Of a stretch of 64,000 nucleotides of DNA, positions 53,796-64,000 are shown one piece after another; position 1 is the stretch's first letter; every line of letters begins with the position of its first letter. The position numbers were made by a program, and so were the translations under genes. Under the pieces are notes generated by a model. The model ran no database searches. It was given only the letters and a program-made list of their open reading frames with translations, and was not told the origin of the DNA. This DNA is from Leuctra nigra (Eukaryota; Arthropoda; Insecta; Plecoptera; Leuctridae), in contig OW203773.1 in NCBI GenBank assembly GCA_934045905.1, positions 16,417,246-16,481,245 on the forward strand, given 5' to 3'.

Positions 53796-54307
53796 ATTCA
53801 ATCACCTTAAAAGTGATAAGGAACTATCCTTATAGGGTGATTCTACCGAAATTTGAATATTTGAAAATTTGAATAATTTCAAAACAACACTCGTCAACAC
53901 TCATCAACACGAGTCAACACTTGGTGCCTATAGGCACCGAGTGTTCTTTTGTTTCTGAAAATTAGAGACAGCGCGTTGGGTGGCAAAAAATAGCAACTCT
54001 TGACCTGATCCTCATACCCTTAGTTGCAGCAGTTAGTAAACATTACTCATTGGATGCATTCTTACAATAATACGCCATAGGATATTTCGCTGAGCAAAAT
54101 GTATGACGTGTCCAAAATTTCACTGACTCTGATTAAATTATTAGTTTGCTTCTCTCTTTTACCAATTCTGAGCTTTTTTGAGTTATCTGTGATTTTTATC
54201 TGTTGCTATGGCCACGACCAATGAGAGATTATAAAGTTGCTGATTCTTTGCCATACAGTTGAAACAATTTTTTATTTAAACACAATACTTTTTAAATTTT
54301 TGTATTT
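53796..54307. other. Non-coding, small hairpin and dispersed repeat
   Basis: CACTTGGTGCCTATAGGCACCGAGTG at 53925-53955 is a near-perfect palindrome, preceded by CAACACTCRTCAACAC words; the CACTCGGTGCCTATA word recurs at about 55810. From 53965 to 54190 the sequence is an inverted relative of 41640-41830. No gene is present. Confidence 0.45.
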
Positions 54308-55333
54308 ACTAGGAAAACGCTCAGTGTAACGCGTTGATGAGCGAGCATAGAACATGCAACATCCCCAATCACGATAAACAAGACGATTTTCTCTGCAACT
54401 TTCCAATCTCCATATACATACTCTAAGATGAATATCAGATCCATTGTGTCGTGACTTTCCTACGTCATACTTTTCCAGCTTTTGACAACCCTTACCAAAC
54501 TCGTAAAATTACAATAAATACTTGACTGATTGGGCTTAACATGTGTAAAATTTTAGATAATGTTGGTCTTGATCACCATGCAAAATTTGAACTTAATCGG
54601 AACATTTTGATTCTCGACCAATCAGAAGATATTATTTAAACTTAAAACCAATTGGAGGATTTGGCCTTCGTACTGCCAAAGATAATTAGTACCTACTGCA
54701 TCCGATTTGATATATGCGCTAGTTTTACTGTAAATTGTGGACCGCTTGGCTGCTCGACAGGCCTTGGAGCAAAAGCTTAAAGAAGGCAGAGGTTGAAAAT
54801 GAAGTACCTATACATTTTACAAATATTTCAAGATTATGGAATAAAATGTCCCTAAAATGACAAAACTTTTGATAATAACGACAGATTAGATTGAAAATTG
54901 GCAAAATACCTTAAATGTTGGTACCAATGACCATGGGAAGTTTTAAGTTGGTCGGTCAATCGCCGAATCGGTTCTAGTTTAAATTTCAAAAATCACATGA
55001 AAAATAGTTTTATATTTTAACCAATGGGAGGATTTGGCTGAATCTTTGTATGATTGGGTATAATGTTGGTTGGAATGTTTTAGCTAAATTTCAAATTGAT
55101 CGGAGAAACCAATCGAAAGATAATTTTTTTCAAACTTGAACCAATCACAGGAGCCCGTTCAAAAACGATCCCAGGGACCGCATAGATTACGTTTGCATGC
55201 GTGCAAAGTTTCAGATCGATTGAATGTGCGGTTTGACCTAGGCAGTGACCACAAAAAAAAAAAAAAAAAAAAAACACACACACAGAAAAAGTCTTATAAG
55301 AGTACCGTGGTGATGCTCGCTACGCTCGCTCAA
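54308..55333 (-). mobile_element. Helitron-like family 1, copy 4 (longest)
   Basis: It runs from ACTAGGAAAACGCTCAGTG to GCTCGCTACGCTCGCTCAA. Interior blocks (AACCAATGGGAGGATTTGGC, ACGATCCCAGGGACCGCATA) are shared with copies 1 and 3. An A-rich run at about 55253-55274 gives poly-lysine/phenylalanine ORFs that are not real. Confidence 0.65.
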
Positions 55334-55434
55334 TTATGCATAGTACACCCACCTCCAGGTGTTCCTACCGGTTTATACATTGTGCTCCTATGAGAAACAC
55401 AGTACGAACACTTGGAGGTGGGTGTACATGTGAG
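55331..55434. repeat. Inverted repeat, ~21-bp arms
   Basis: GTACACCCACCTCCAGGTGTTC and its near-complement at about 55409-55431 face each other across 55 bp. It abuts the Helitron-like copy and has no flanking duplication. Confidence 0.5.
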
Positions 55435-55912
55435 TTTCACAGTCAATAGCTCCTTGAGGCTGATGTTAGGTACTCGTGAACAATGGTACGAGATACTCCC
55501 AACAGTGATGCTCTCTCGAAGGAGGGTACAGGACAACTGACGAAAATTTATGCTCGCTCCAGTATCTTTCCTAGGATTGCGTCATCATACACGCGCCCCA
55601 AATATTGCGTCTTTGTTCTCAGACAGCACGTGGCTTAACTGCGTACAGCATCGTCAGCGAACATAAGTCATGAACATAATGTGTCATCAAGTCGAACACA
55701 CGTTACCCCATCGGCACGTGTCCGATACCACGAATATAAACTATGATGATTAATAATTCCATTACACCGTTTTGCCGATTTCTCTCGCTAGTGGCGCTGG
55801 GGGTATGAACACTCGGTGCCTATAAATCGCTGTCAGTGTTCTTTGGCTTAAAATTATTCTTTTCTTGTGAAATCAAATACTAGGTACCTAGGTACACAAA
55901 TCAAATGTATAA
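55435..55912. other. Non-coding stretch
   Basis: No ORF or RNA is supported. The palindrome-related word CACTCGGTGCCTATA occurs at about 55810. Confidence 0.35.
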
Positions 55913-55922
55913 TGTAGGTAAG

Positions 55923-56288
55923 GTAGTGACTAAAATCCCGACAGCCGGGATTTTCAGGTTAAAAAAAATAGTCCCGACTGGCCTTGTTTATTTATATACT
56001 GGTTAAGAACGGCTTTCAGTATGACCGTCCAGATGGCGCTATGGATAGCGTGCTGGACCACGGTGCAAGAGGTCGTCGGTTCGAATCCGGCCGGGAGCAC
56101 ATTTTTTTTTATTTGTAATTTTCACAAGTTTTAATTCTGCCTAACCATAGAGTTATTTTTTTTAAGTTGCCCAGTTCGAATTTGTCTACCCATAGAGAGT
56201 TTTATTCCTTAGGCTGCCCAGTAAAACCTACGGTCGGGACTATTTTTTTAACCTGAAAGTCCCGGCTGTCGGGATCGTAGTCACACCC
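55923..56288. mobile_element. 366-bp inverted-repeat element carrying a tRNA-like sequence
   Basis: The terminal inverted repeats are ~50 bp (GACTAAAATCCCGACAGCC; right end in reverse GACTACGATCCCGACAGCC, then both continue alike). The flanking 10-bp direct repeat TGTAGGTAAG lies at 55913-55922 and 56289-56298. Between the arms lies a tRNA-like sequence and an AT-rich stretch with two CCCATAGAG/CCATAGAG words. Superfamily unknown. Confidence 0.75.
56023..56099 (+). tRNA. tRNA-like sequence (probably tRNA-derived)
   Basis: The T arm GTCGGTTCGAATCCGGC is canonical, with a perfect B box. An A-box-like TGGCGCTATGG has one mismatch to consensus, and the D arm can pair. Acceptor and anticodon stems pair poorly and no anticodon can be assigned with confidence. 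A T10 run follows at once and could end Pol III transcription. It is likely a tRNA-derived sequence carried by the surrounding element. Confidence 0.45.
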
Positions 56289-56676
56289 TGTAGGTAAGAC
56301 AAATTTAACCTAGAAACGTTTCAGGAACCAAACATTACTGTTGAAAGTGTTAAAAACTTACCACAACTTAAATGAACTAAGAATGATTAATATTTATATT
56401 ATAAGCTTCAAGAAGGTACTCAACAAGTACAATGACTAATTATTCACTACAATATAAATACAAGAAAAATCCAAACACGAATTTGACATTTCACTTTCAT
56501 TCCACAGCCGCCTTTTCATCAACAAACTTCGTTCGTGATTGTGCCAAAATATTGTAGGTTATGTTAATCTGACAGTGACTGTGACGGGTATCGACCGAAC
56601 AGGGGGTTTTTGCAGTGTGATTTCGTTTCGTGGTATCAAATTTGTGAGTTTTATTAATTAATATACATACCTATCT

Positions 56677-57210
56677 ATGCATTTCGGAATGGAGTTAAGT
56701 GTGAAACCAGCTGCCCTTAAAAATAATCCAGTAGAAGAAGATGCTCTCCATGAAATTGACATTGTCATAAAGGAACTGAAGAAATTTGGTATTCACTATT
56801 ATTTTCACCCATACAATCCCAGGATGAAATCAAAACATTTGTCAGTAGACAAGCAAGATAAATTCAATTTGCCATCAGCGAAACAGAGTAGACTGACGCG
56901 CCAGTCGGAGTTGAAGAAATTGCGGAAAGTTGAAGCTCGTCTCCAGGAGTTTGGAGTCGATTTCAATTATGCTCCCAAAGATGAACCAAACACAGTGCTT
57001 CTTCGTGAAATTACCTCGATGAACAAAGTGCGGCGGGAATTGAAGGCAGCGGGGATTGAACTAGACTTCAAGCCAAGCAACTTAATGAAAGTTTCAAATC
57101 TCGACATTAAACATTATTCGTCCGGACTTTATGTTGATGTGAGCGATTTTGAGATTGACTTTAAACCCCCGCCTTTTACTCTTGTTAAACCAGTGATATT
57201 TGAAGACTAA
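56677..57210 (+). CDS. Unrecognised protein with degenerate internal repeats, 177 aa
   Basis: A single open exon is preceded by a possible acceptor (TTTTTGCAG at about 56606-56614) and followed by AATAAA at about 57519. A second in-frame ATG four codons in (CGGAATGGAG) has a better context. The protein is soluble and charged, with at least three related ~30-residue units: IVIKELKKFGIHYYFHPYN, then KVEARLQEFGVDFNYAP, then KVRRELKAAGIELDFKPSN, and a weaker DFEIDFKPPP near the end. Each unit reads as a helix, then G-I/V, then an aromatic strand and proline. No family was recognised. No relative was seen elsewhere in the window, so it does not look like a repeat-borne ORF. Confidence 0.6.
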   Translation: MHFGMELSVKPAALKNNPVEEDALHEIDIVIKELKKFGIHYYFHPYNPRMKSKHLSVDKQDKFNLPSAKQSRLTRQSELKKLRKVEARLQEFGVDFNYAPKDEPNTVLLREITSMNKVRRELKAAGIELDFKPSNLMKVSNLDIKHYSSGLYVDVSDFEIDFKPPPFTLVKPVIFED

Positions 57211-59567
57211 GAAAGTCATACCAAGGTCATACCATTTAAACCTCCATGGTCACACTATAAATATCTGCCTGCCTTAGGTTATTAAAAATGAAGAAGCAGA
57301 TCAATTGGTAACTAGATAGTCAAATAACTTAAGTGCAATTTAGGTGGTAGCCAAAAACCACAATATGAACGTTACCTACATAATCGTCGATTGTTATATA
57401 TAAAAAATTCCATAAATGTTATTCAAACTACCTTGTACGTACTTTATAATGATCAGTTTGAAAGAAAAGAGTTTACCTATTGTACAGTATTTTATAATTT
57501 TTTTATCTTCAAATTTTTAAAATAAATGATTCAATATTTTGTTGTCAGTACATTAAAATTATTTTCTAATAATGAATGCATGCAGACACCTTCATCTTCC
57601 TTTGCTTATTCAACCAATGCTTATGGCCAATGACTTCGGGGTCATTTTGCATCTGCGATTTAATATAATGATGCAATGGAGTAGGTAGTGATTATGAAGA
57701 AAGGCTAGGAGAAGAAGATGTGGTTTGTTTGGATGGAGATGGCTTTGTTTATTTAACCCTTTAACCAGTGAGTTAATTTGTAGGTAGGTAGAGGTAAAAA
57801 TTCTATATCCTTTTTGCGATGTGTTAGGAAGCATATTTTTGTATTATAAGAAAATAAAGCTATCACATATTAAACAAATTTTTAAAAAAATTTGCAAAAT
57901 TATTATTTTTTCTTCATATGTAGAATGCTAGCACGTACGAGATACGTGCATACCCGTTAAAGGGTTAAAAACTAGCCCAGCAGCGCAGGGAAATTCATAA
58001 GAATTTAGTCACATTATTTATTTGATGTAAATTTATTTATTCAACACAAATTAAGTATACAATTTTGGCGTATCTACATCCATATTAAAATGGAGTTCCA
58101 AATTTTAAAATCAGTCTACCGTGGTAGAAAAAATTAAAAAAATTGTAAAACGGACAAAACCTAATATTTAATACCTACCACAAATATCAACACCCCAATA
58201 GTACTAAAGTCTAAAACAGTCCTAACGGCAGTAAGTATATTGCATAATTCTAGCGTAACCAGGTACATATCTACTTGTAGTTAAATACTCATATGAAGTA
58301 CATACAAAGAAGTAGTAGTTAATAAACCTAGGTGCAATCGCTCAACAAAACATTAAGTTAGATTTGTAGGTAAAGTTCTTATCCAGATTTATAAAATTTT
58401 GGCAGCTTCAAGACATTAAAGTGGAAATTTATAAGTGATAATAACACACGTAAACAAACCAAATGTACAATTGGTCCAATGTTACAAGTAACCCTCTGGA
58501 TGGCAGCTGGAATAATTATGTTCTACAAAGTTTTAAATTTCAATTTAAAATTTAAAATTAAGACAAACATTTTAAGTACAGGTCAATCTTACTACTTGAC
58601 AGACTTGCTTGACAAGCAGTCGCGGTTCTAGGACCAAAAATGCGGTTGTTGGGCAGACGACATTTTGTGAAAAACACAACTCCGCAGGGATTTTTTGAAA
58701 ATGGATGATCCTAGAAGTATTTTTCCCTGCATCTTAATCTAAATTAAGAGACACCTCACATTAAATATAAAAAGTCACCTAATCTAGGTTGGGGGAGGAA
58801 AATACCAGACTTTGGTTGTACTTAGAAATATAATTTGTAGTTTTTAGCCTTATACAATTTTGTTGAAAATAGATTATTTAACACGGAATGACATAAGCAG
58901 GAAGAGAATATTCTGGCGGCCCACCCAGTTACCCCCTAGAACCGTGCCTCGCCTGTTGGCAAGCCTGGAAGTGTGATCGTGTGTGGGGGTTTCAGTGAAG
59001 CTTGAAGAAATTCCAACACGGACAAAAACCCTTTATGCCAATTGCCAAGGTCACCCGGCTTCGTCAAGTAAGATTAACCGTGTATGGGGCACATTACCAA
59101 TATGAATTTTCAGTGAAGTTAGTCAATAAAAATTATTGACATTTTGAGATTATTTTCAAATAATTTCGAGACATTGCTTGTTCCCGGTGCTCGCTTATCA
59201 ACGCGTTACACAGAGAGCGTTGTACGTACTTATAATATTCATATAACCTCGGTGTACAGCCGAGTACAGGAGTTAAACTACGAGTGATACATCCTCAGCA
59301 GACAAGCGGAGATCACGTTCATGTACCGCTCCCAAGCGGACTTCAAGTCTGCTTCCCTGGAACAACACAAAACCATCAGGTCGCTTCCTCAGCGGCATTG
59401 TTGGGGGAGTTCCATTTTAAAAATTACTTTTCTATTATATTAAAAAAAAAAAATTGTTCATGGAAGAACACTTCTAAAGTTAAGTTTGTTTGCAACACAT
59501 TTAAAAGAAAGGATCAAAATCAAGAAAATAAAATAATAATAGTAGTTTTTAGGTAGGTAGGATTCTA
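57211..59567. other. Non-coding stretch with a family 1 Helitron-like end fragment
   Basis: The 3' UTR and poly(A) signal of the 177-aa gene lie within the first ~320 bp. A fragment at about 59187-59225 (GCTCGCTTATCAACGCGTTAC) is the 3' end of Helitron-like family 1. ORFs at 57610 and 59284 lack support. Confidence 0.4.
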
Positions 59568-61908
59568 ATCCCAGAAAAAACACTCCGTGTAAAAATACCA
59601 GCCAAGTCTCTTTAACTATAAAAAAAAATAGAAGAAATCTAAAAATTCAGCACTGAAAAGGAGTGATATCAAAAAAGGAGCCAAGTCAACGAATTTTCCA
59701 AATTTTAATCGTACCATTGAAATAAAAATATCAACCCCCGAGAAATACTTAAAAAAAGGACTTGGCGCATCGTTTTTTTAAAGACACTTTTCTATCCTAA
59801 AAGTATAGGAAGAACTCTACAAGTATATTTTCCTGAGTATATCACATTCATTATCGACGAATCATACTACGTTTTAATATAACTAGTACTCTTACCTACT
59901 GGCAGTTTTGGTATTTTGTCAATATTCAGAGGAAATAAACGGATAAACGAATAACGAATAAACGGAAGCGGCCTAGTCTATTCGTTATTGCCACTATTTC
60001 TAGGGTCATATTAATCAATCATACTTCTCAATATCGTGACTGAGGGAAATAGCGAAAGCGCTCATTACAAGAAGGCCGTCAATGAGATTTGTATAAGTGA
60101 CTAGTGCACTGAGCCATGCTGCTCAAATAATTACTGACTAGATTTTTATCTAAAGTAATACGTTATGTAATTTATGAATTTTTTTGGTATAAAATGTTAA
60201 TTAATAGCAATTAATTACACGGCGAGAAGGTTCCAAGTATAATGCTGTAGTAGGTATGTTGATGTACCCACAAAACTATAGGTACCTACCAATCACAAAC
60301 ACAACTGTTCTGTATTTATTGCTTGTAAGACAATGCTATGTTTCTTTGCGTACTTATATTTAAATTTAAAATATTTTACAGAATGTTCAATATTTAATTT
60401 GAAAGTTTTGTCCCAATTTTTCTAGGCATTTCTGAACTACGTAGTATGTGAGTGGCTTAAGCTTAAGAATAGAAAAATGTCTTTAAAAAAACGATGCGCC
60501 AAGTCCTTTTTTTAAGTATTTCTCGGGGGTTGATATTTTTATTTCAATGGTACGATTAAAATTTGGAAAATTCGTTGACTTGGCTCCTTTTTTGATATCA
60601 CTCCTTTTCAGTGCTGAATTTTTAGATTTCTTCTATTTTTTTTTATAGTTAAAGAGACTTGGCTGGTATTTTTACACGGAGTGTTTTTTCTGGGATATCA
60701 CTTCTTTTGTTAGTTTATACATACAGCTTGTAGCACATGTCCGAGCAGGGACTAATTTCTTTAAAAAAATACGCCTCAACCGATTTGGTTACTATGAAAA
60801 GTTGCGTTTGGTATAAGATGACAATGATTATCCAAGAAGAATAGCTTAAGTTTCGTTATAATCGATCCAGCCGTTTTCGATACATGACGTCACTTCCGGT
60901 TTTGAAATAGCGGCCGAATTCCGGTATAGGTAATAAGAAAACAATCTAGTTTTATCTAGTTGATACCTTCATGAACGACCATCTGAATTCCTAATCCCTA
61001 TATTTCCGTAAAATCGGTCATGCCGTTTGTAATATATGACGTCACTTCCGGTTTCATTTAGTGGTTCCTGCCGCCATTTCCGGTACCATTAATTTATTTA
61101 TTCATTTTTCACAATTGATTTTTCAAATAAATAGCAGAATGAATACGCAGGAGCTAGTTCAGTTGCAATCGGTACAGGCGTTTTAGATATATGACGTCAC
61201 TTCCGGTTTCAGGAATGGCGGCCGAGAACACTGCTACCTTGAATATATAAATTGTATTGTCTATGTTACAATGTAAGTTAATTATGTACGTATTTTAAGT
61301 ATAATTTGTTGAAATAAGTTAAATATTGCGTATTTATGACGTCACTTCCGGTTTAGAAAATAAGAAAATAATATTTTTTTTATTGATACTTCATATAGAT
61401 GACCATCTAAATCGAATGGCGCTAATTTCGTTCTAATCGGTTTAGACGTTTTTGAGTTATGACGTCACTTCCGGTTTCAAAATGGCGGCTTCCGGTTGGT
61501 TTTATAAAAAGGCACCTCAGACGCCAAAAGTGCACATGTGGTAAAAATTTCAGGTCGATCGGTTCAGCCGTTTAGGCTGTGGCGGTGATAGCAACGTTTC
61601 CTGATATCATCATCAGAATCAGAAAGTGGTGTAATTTTACGTATTTCACGGCCCTCTAGCTCGCAAATAGCATAACCTGTTGTTCCCGAATTTGGTATAT
61701 GTAGTGGGGTGGGCCATAGCTCGAAATTAAGATATATCGCAACAATGTGAGATTTTCCAATTTTAAGATCCAGTAGGCCGAAAATGCCATGTTGTTGCTT
61801 ACAGTAAAAGTGGTTGGTCTGCTCCTCAGTTTATTAGTCATTTACGGTATGTTGAGTGAGTGTGAGTGTACGGTACGACTTGGCTGGGTGGAGCGACCGC
61901 TCCACTAG
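59568..61908 (+). mobile_element. Helitron-like family 2, copy B (2.34 kb)
   Basis: It is nearly identical to copy A but in the opposite orientation, from ATCCCAGAAAAAACACTCCG to the hairpin GTGGAGCGACCGCTCCAC followed by CTAG. It has the same foldback part, the same boxes (TGACGTCACTTCCGG in this orientation) and the same end points. Sequences outside A and B do not match, so the ends are well defined. It lies 11 kb from copy A. Confidence 0.6.
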
Positions 61909-62683
61909 ATTTCAAAAATTATTTTAGAACACTTTCTATAATTTTTATAAATTTAACATAAATGTCAGGAGAGTTTACCAATCAATAATCATATTTTTTA
62001 TTTTTCATGGACCTGCAGTCATTGATTGAATAATTTGGGCCAGCTTATCAATGCTCTGTTAAATTTTAAACACTTGACTTGGACTATATTGCCATGGACA
62101 CAACTAAGAGAGCATTGAAAGAACTTTTTTAGAGCACAGAGAGCTTTAGAATATTAAAAAAGTACAACTAATACCTACAAAAATCCATAGCATTTGCAAC
62201 TGGATTTACAAACTGAAGAAGTATCATAAAGCATTTTAAAATAAAAATATTTTTTAAAGGATTTTAAACATTTCTGACACATTTTCAGTTGGAAATCCAG
62301 TTGCGAAGGTATGCTGGGGATTTTTGTAGTAAGGTAGGTTATAGTAGAAGGTAAAATATTACAACCTCAGGTCGAATTTAAGTCTGGGGGAGGGCTTGAG
62401 AATAATACGTAGGTCTGGGCCGCGCAGGCCCCGAAATATTTTGATTTTCAATATCAAATTAATACATTTTTAACACGATTTAAACACAAATGTTGGTCGA
62501 TTTGATCATTTAAATGTTTATATTACTACTAATTGAAAATTTTAAATTATACAATTTATATTTTATTATTTGCCCTCCTTTGCCCCTCTTCCCTAAAAGT
62601 CGGGAGGGACATTGCACCCCCTCGGTTCCTTTCCCACCAACAACATGCCACTTCCCAATTGTTTCTGAGGAACCCCGACCCAC
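61909..62683. other. Non-coding
   Basis: No repeat end or gene is identified. A word group around 62380-62445 (GGTCTGGGCCGCGCAGGCC) resembles the MITE-related GGGCATAGCCCC patches elsewhere. It probably belongs to an intron of the gene whose exon follows. Confidence 0.35.
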
Positions 62684-62938
62684 CTGAGTACGTCCATCTC
62701 GAGCGCGCACTGGCAGTACGCCGCCAAGAAGTTCTTGAGATCCGCGTGCGACCAGTTTACCTGCCTCCACGGCTCCAGACATCGCTCCACCAGCTCGGCA
62801 AAGAGCGATCGCAGCTCCCGGGAGCGATGCAGGTTGCAGGCGAGGCCGACCAGAGCCCGAGTGTAGCAGCGAAAGTTGGCTTCGAGCTCCTGGTACGCTC
62901 GCTCCAGCAGCCGCGGCTTCAGCTTGTGGCACACCAGG
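62684..62938 (-). CDS. Internal exon of an unidentified host gene
   Basis: An 85-codon open segment, 255 nt, lies between acceptor CTTGTTCCCCGCAG and donor CTCAG|GTGGGT, with matching splice phase at both ends. It is GC-rich against AT-rich surroundings, as expected for coding DNA here. The peptide is helical and leucine-rich: LKPRLLERAYQELEANFRCY, then RELRSLFAELVERC, then NWSHADLKNFLAAYCQCALE. It is not recognised. Flanking exons are outside the window or too short to see. Confidence 0.6.
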
Positions 62939-63098
62939 CTGCGGGGAACAAGAGTCATGAAATATGAGGCTAAATATTGATAATTATCTGGTGAAATTTA
63001 ATAAACTCCATGATTCACTTTTATAATCATGACGATAAAATATGGGTCGAAACTCGAAAGAAAGTAAAACAACCACATCTGTGGTTCAAGGATGAGAG
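62939..63098. other. Intronic, nothing recognised
   Basis: A short AT-rich interval between the exon and a MITE. Confidence 0.4.
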
Positions 63099-63476
63099 CA
63101 GGGGTCGGCAAACATTTTTGGTCAAGGAGTCAATTTCCCTCAAATTAATATAAATTAGATAATAATGGGAGCCGCAGTAGAGGTAATCAAATATAAAACA
63201 CTACTGAAAATAATAAATTGCATGACTAGATAGATTATTTTCATTATTTTGATATTTTGATGAAGCCCCCCAGTTCAACGCAGGGCGTGTTTTTAGAATG
63301 TCAACAATTTAAAAGTGGTTCAAGGGCTCTAATATGAATAAACTGAATCAATCAACCTTCCAGCTCCGCAGGAAATTTGTTTATCCGAATTATCGAATTT
63401 TTCGATACAAGTTCTTTATTTAAATTGTAAAGAGCCATTCAAGAACCACTAAAGAGCTGCAGGTTGACAGCCCCTG
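63099..63476. mobile_element. hAT-like MITE (CAGGGGTCGGCAAAC terminus)
   Basis: The left end CAGGGGTCGGCAAAC is a classic hAT terminus; the right end reads GTTGACAGCCCCTG. The flanks GATGAGAG (63091-63098) and GATTAGAG (63477-63484) form an 8-bp duplication with one mismatch. It is non-coding. Confidence 0.75.
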
Positions 63477-63484
63477 GATTAGAG

Positions 63485-64000
63485 AATAAAATCCATACAC
63501 ACCAAGGTTGACAAGGAACTGAATGCCCAAGAAAGACAATCATACAATTGAGCAGGCTTGTATATTTATATTTTAAATTGTATTGTATTCAGTATTAGAC
63601 ATCAATTTAATGTTCTAGTTTAAATTTATATTCAAAAGGGTATCAAATGATAAGCTTCCAACAACGTTACATTTTCTCACTGACAACCTTACAGTTAATA
63701 GGTTTTAAACAAATAGCAGTAACTTTAAAATAATCCCAGTTACTACAAAGTACAGAGTAATTTTAATACCTAGAAGCAGGTAATTCTAAACTCTATTTTT
63801 GAAATAATAGTGAAAATGGGGACTGGCACACCAAATTTATTCTGAACCTATATTCTGTCTGTACTCTGTAACGATTCCGAATTCGTCGCAAAGTCATTTT
63901 GGTGTAGGTTCATGTTATGTTTTGACACAACATTAATTTGTTACATTAAAATAGCAATTTATGACCTACCTATGTTTGCTCTTTTCCCATTGCAAAATCA
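63485..64000. other. Non-coding to the window end
   Basis: AT-rich sequence. No ORF, RNA or repeat end is supported. Confidence 0.35.

Noticed and set aside
46221..61908. One giant transposon with 2.3-kb terminal inverted repeats
   Set aside because: No matching target duplication at the outer ends, both repeats have their own defined inner ends, and a third copy of the same unit lies inside. Separate insertions are simpler.
62510..62967. Longer ORFs of 121-144 codons around the GC-rich exon
   Set aside because: They extend through the predicted splice sites into AT-rich intron or lie antisense; only the 255-nt spliced segment looks coding.

Overview
This is eukaryotic, AT-rich, repeat-laden nuclear DNA, most probably from an insect. 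The evidence is three tandem C2H2 zinc-finger paralogues of an arthropod style, many hAT-like MITEs, Jockey- and CR1/L2-like LINEs, spliceosomal introns, and frequent TAGGTAGGTA-type words. A hemipteran origin is only a guess. There are few host genes; most of the window is transposons, several nested in one another.

The centrepiece is a structurally complete Polinton/Maverick element at 15226-35591 (20,366 bp). It starts with 5'-AG, has terminal inverted repeats of about 0.8-0.9 kb, and is flanked by a perfect 6-bp target duplication (GACGCC). All its genes lie on the minus strand. Read from right to left they are: protein-primed DNA polymerase B with an N-terminal C2H2 region and a multi-exon untranslated leader; an FtsK/HerA-type packaging ATPase; a small basic protein with a hydrophobic tail; a conserved protein of unknown role; a DDE integrase with a chromodomain; the minor capsid protein; a basic core-like protein; the major capsid protein; a nuclease-like protein fused to a BIR (IAP-type) zinc domain; an adenain-like protease; an unknown 221-aa protein; and a small spliced protein of possible ssDNA-binding type. 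The middle block is packed like an operon, with ATGA stop/start overlaps. The inverted repeats carry a 74-bp promoter-like tandem array and a tRNA-like sequence, and a second tRNA-like sequence lies just inside the left repeat.

This Polinton copy looks inactivated. A nearly full-length LINE of CR1/L2 type, with two intact ORFs, sits inside the major capsid gene. The integrase has an in-frame stop, the polymerase has a frameshift at an A8 run, and the protease lacks the usual acidic catalytic residue. Termini and target duplication are still perfect, so insertion need not be very old.

Host genes: zinc-finger gene A (1-1963, runs off the left edge), zinc-finger gene B (37577-40978, broken by a Jockey LINE fragment and a frameshift) and zinc-finger gene C (50803-52398, intact). 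All are on the minus strand, with coding starting shortly after a splice acceptor. There are also a repeat-rich exon with an in-frame stop (44875-45636), an unrecognised 177-aa gene on the plus strand (56677-57210), and one internal exon of an unidentified gene (62684-62938).

Other regions: 2-15 kb and 53-64 kb hold MITEs and two Helitron-like families. Family 1 (0.6-1.0 kb, four copies) ends in a hairpin plus CTAGT. Family 2 (1.3-2.35 kb, three copies) ends in a GTGGAGC hairpin plus CTAG and carries five ETS/CRE-like boxes per long copy. A perfect 60-bp inverted repeat lies at 14190-14330, and a 366-bp inverted-repeat element containing a tRNA-like sequence lies at 55923-56288.
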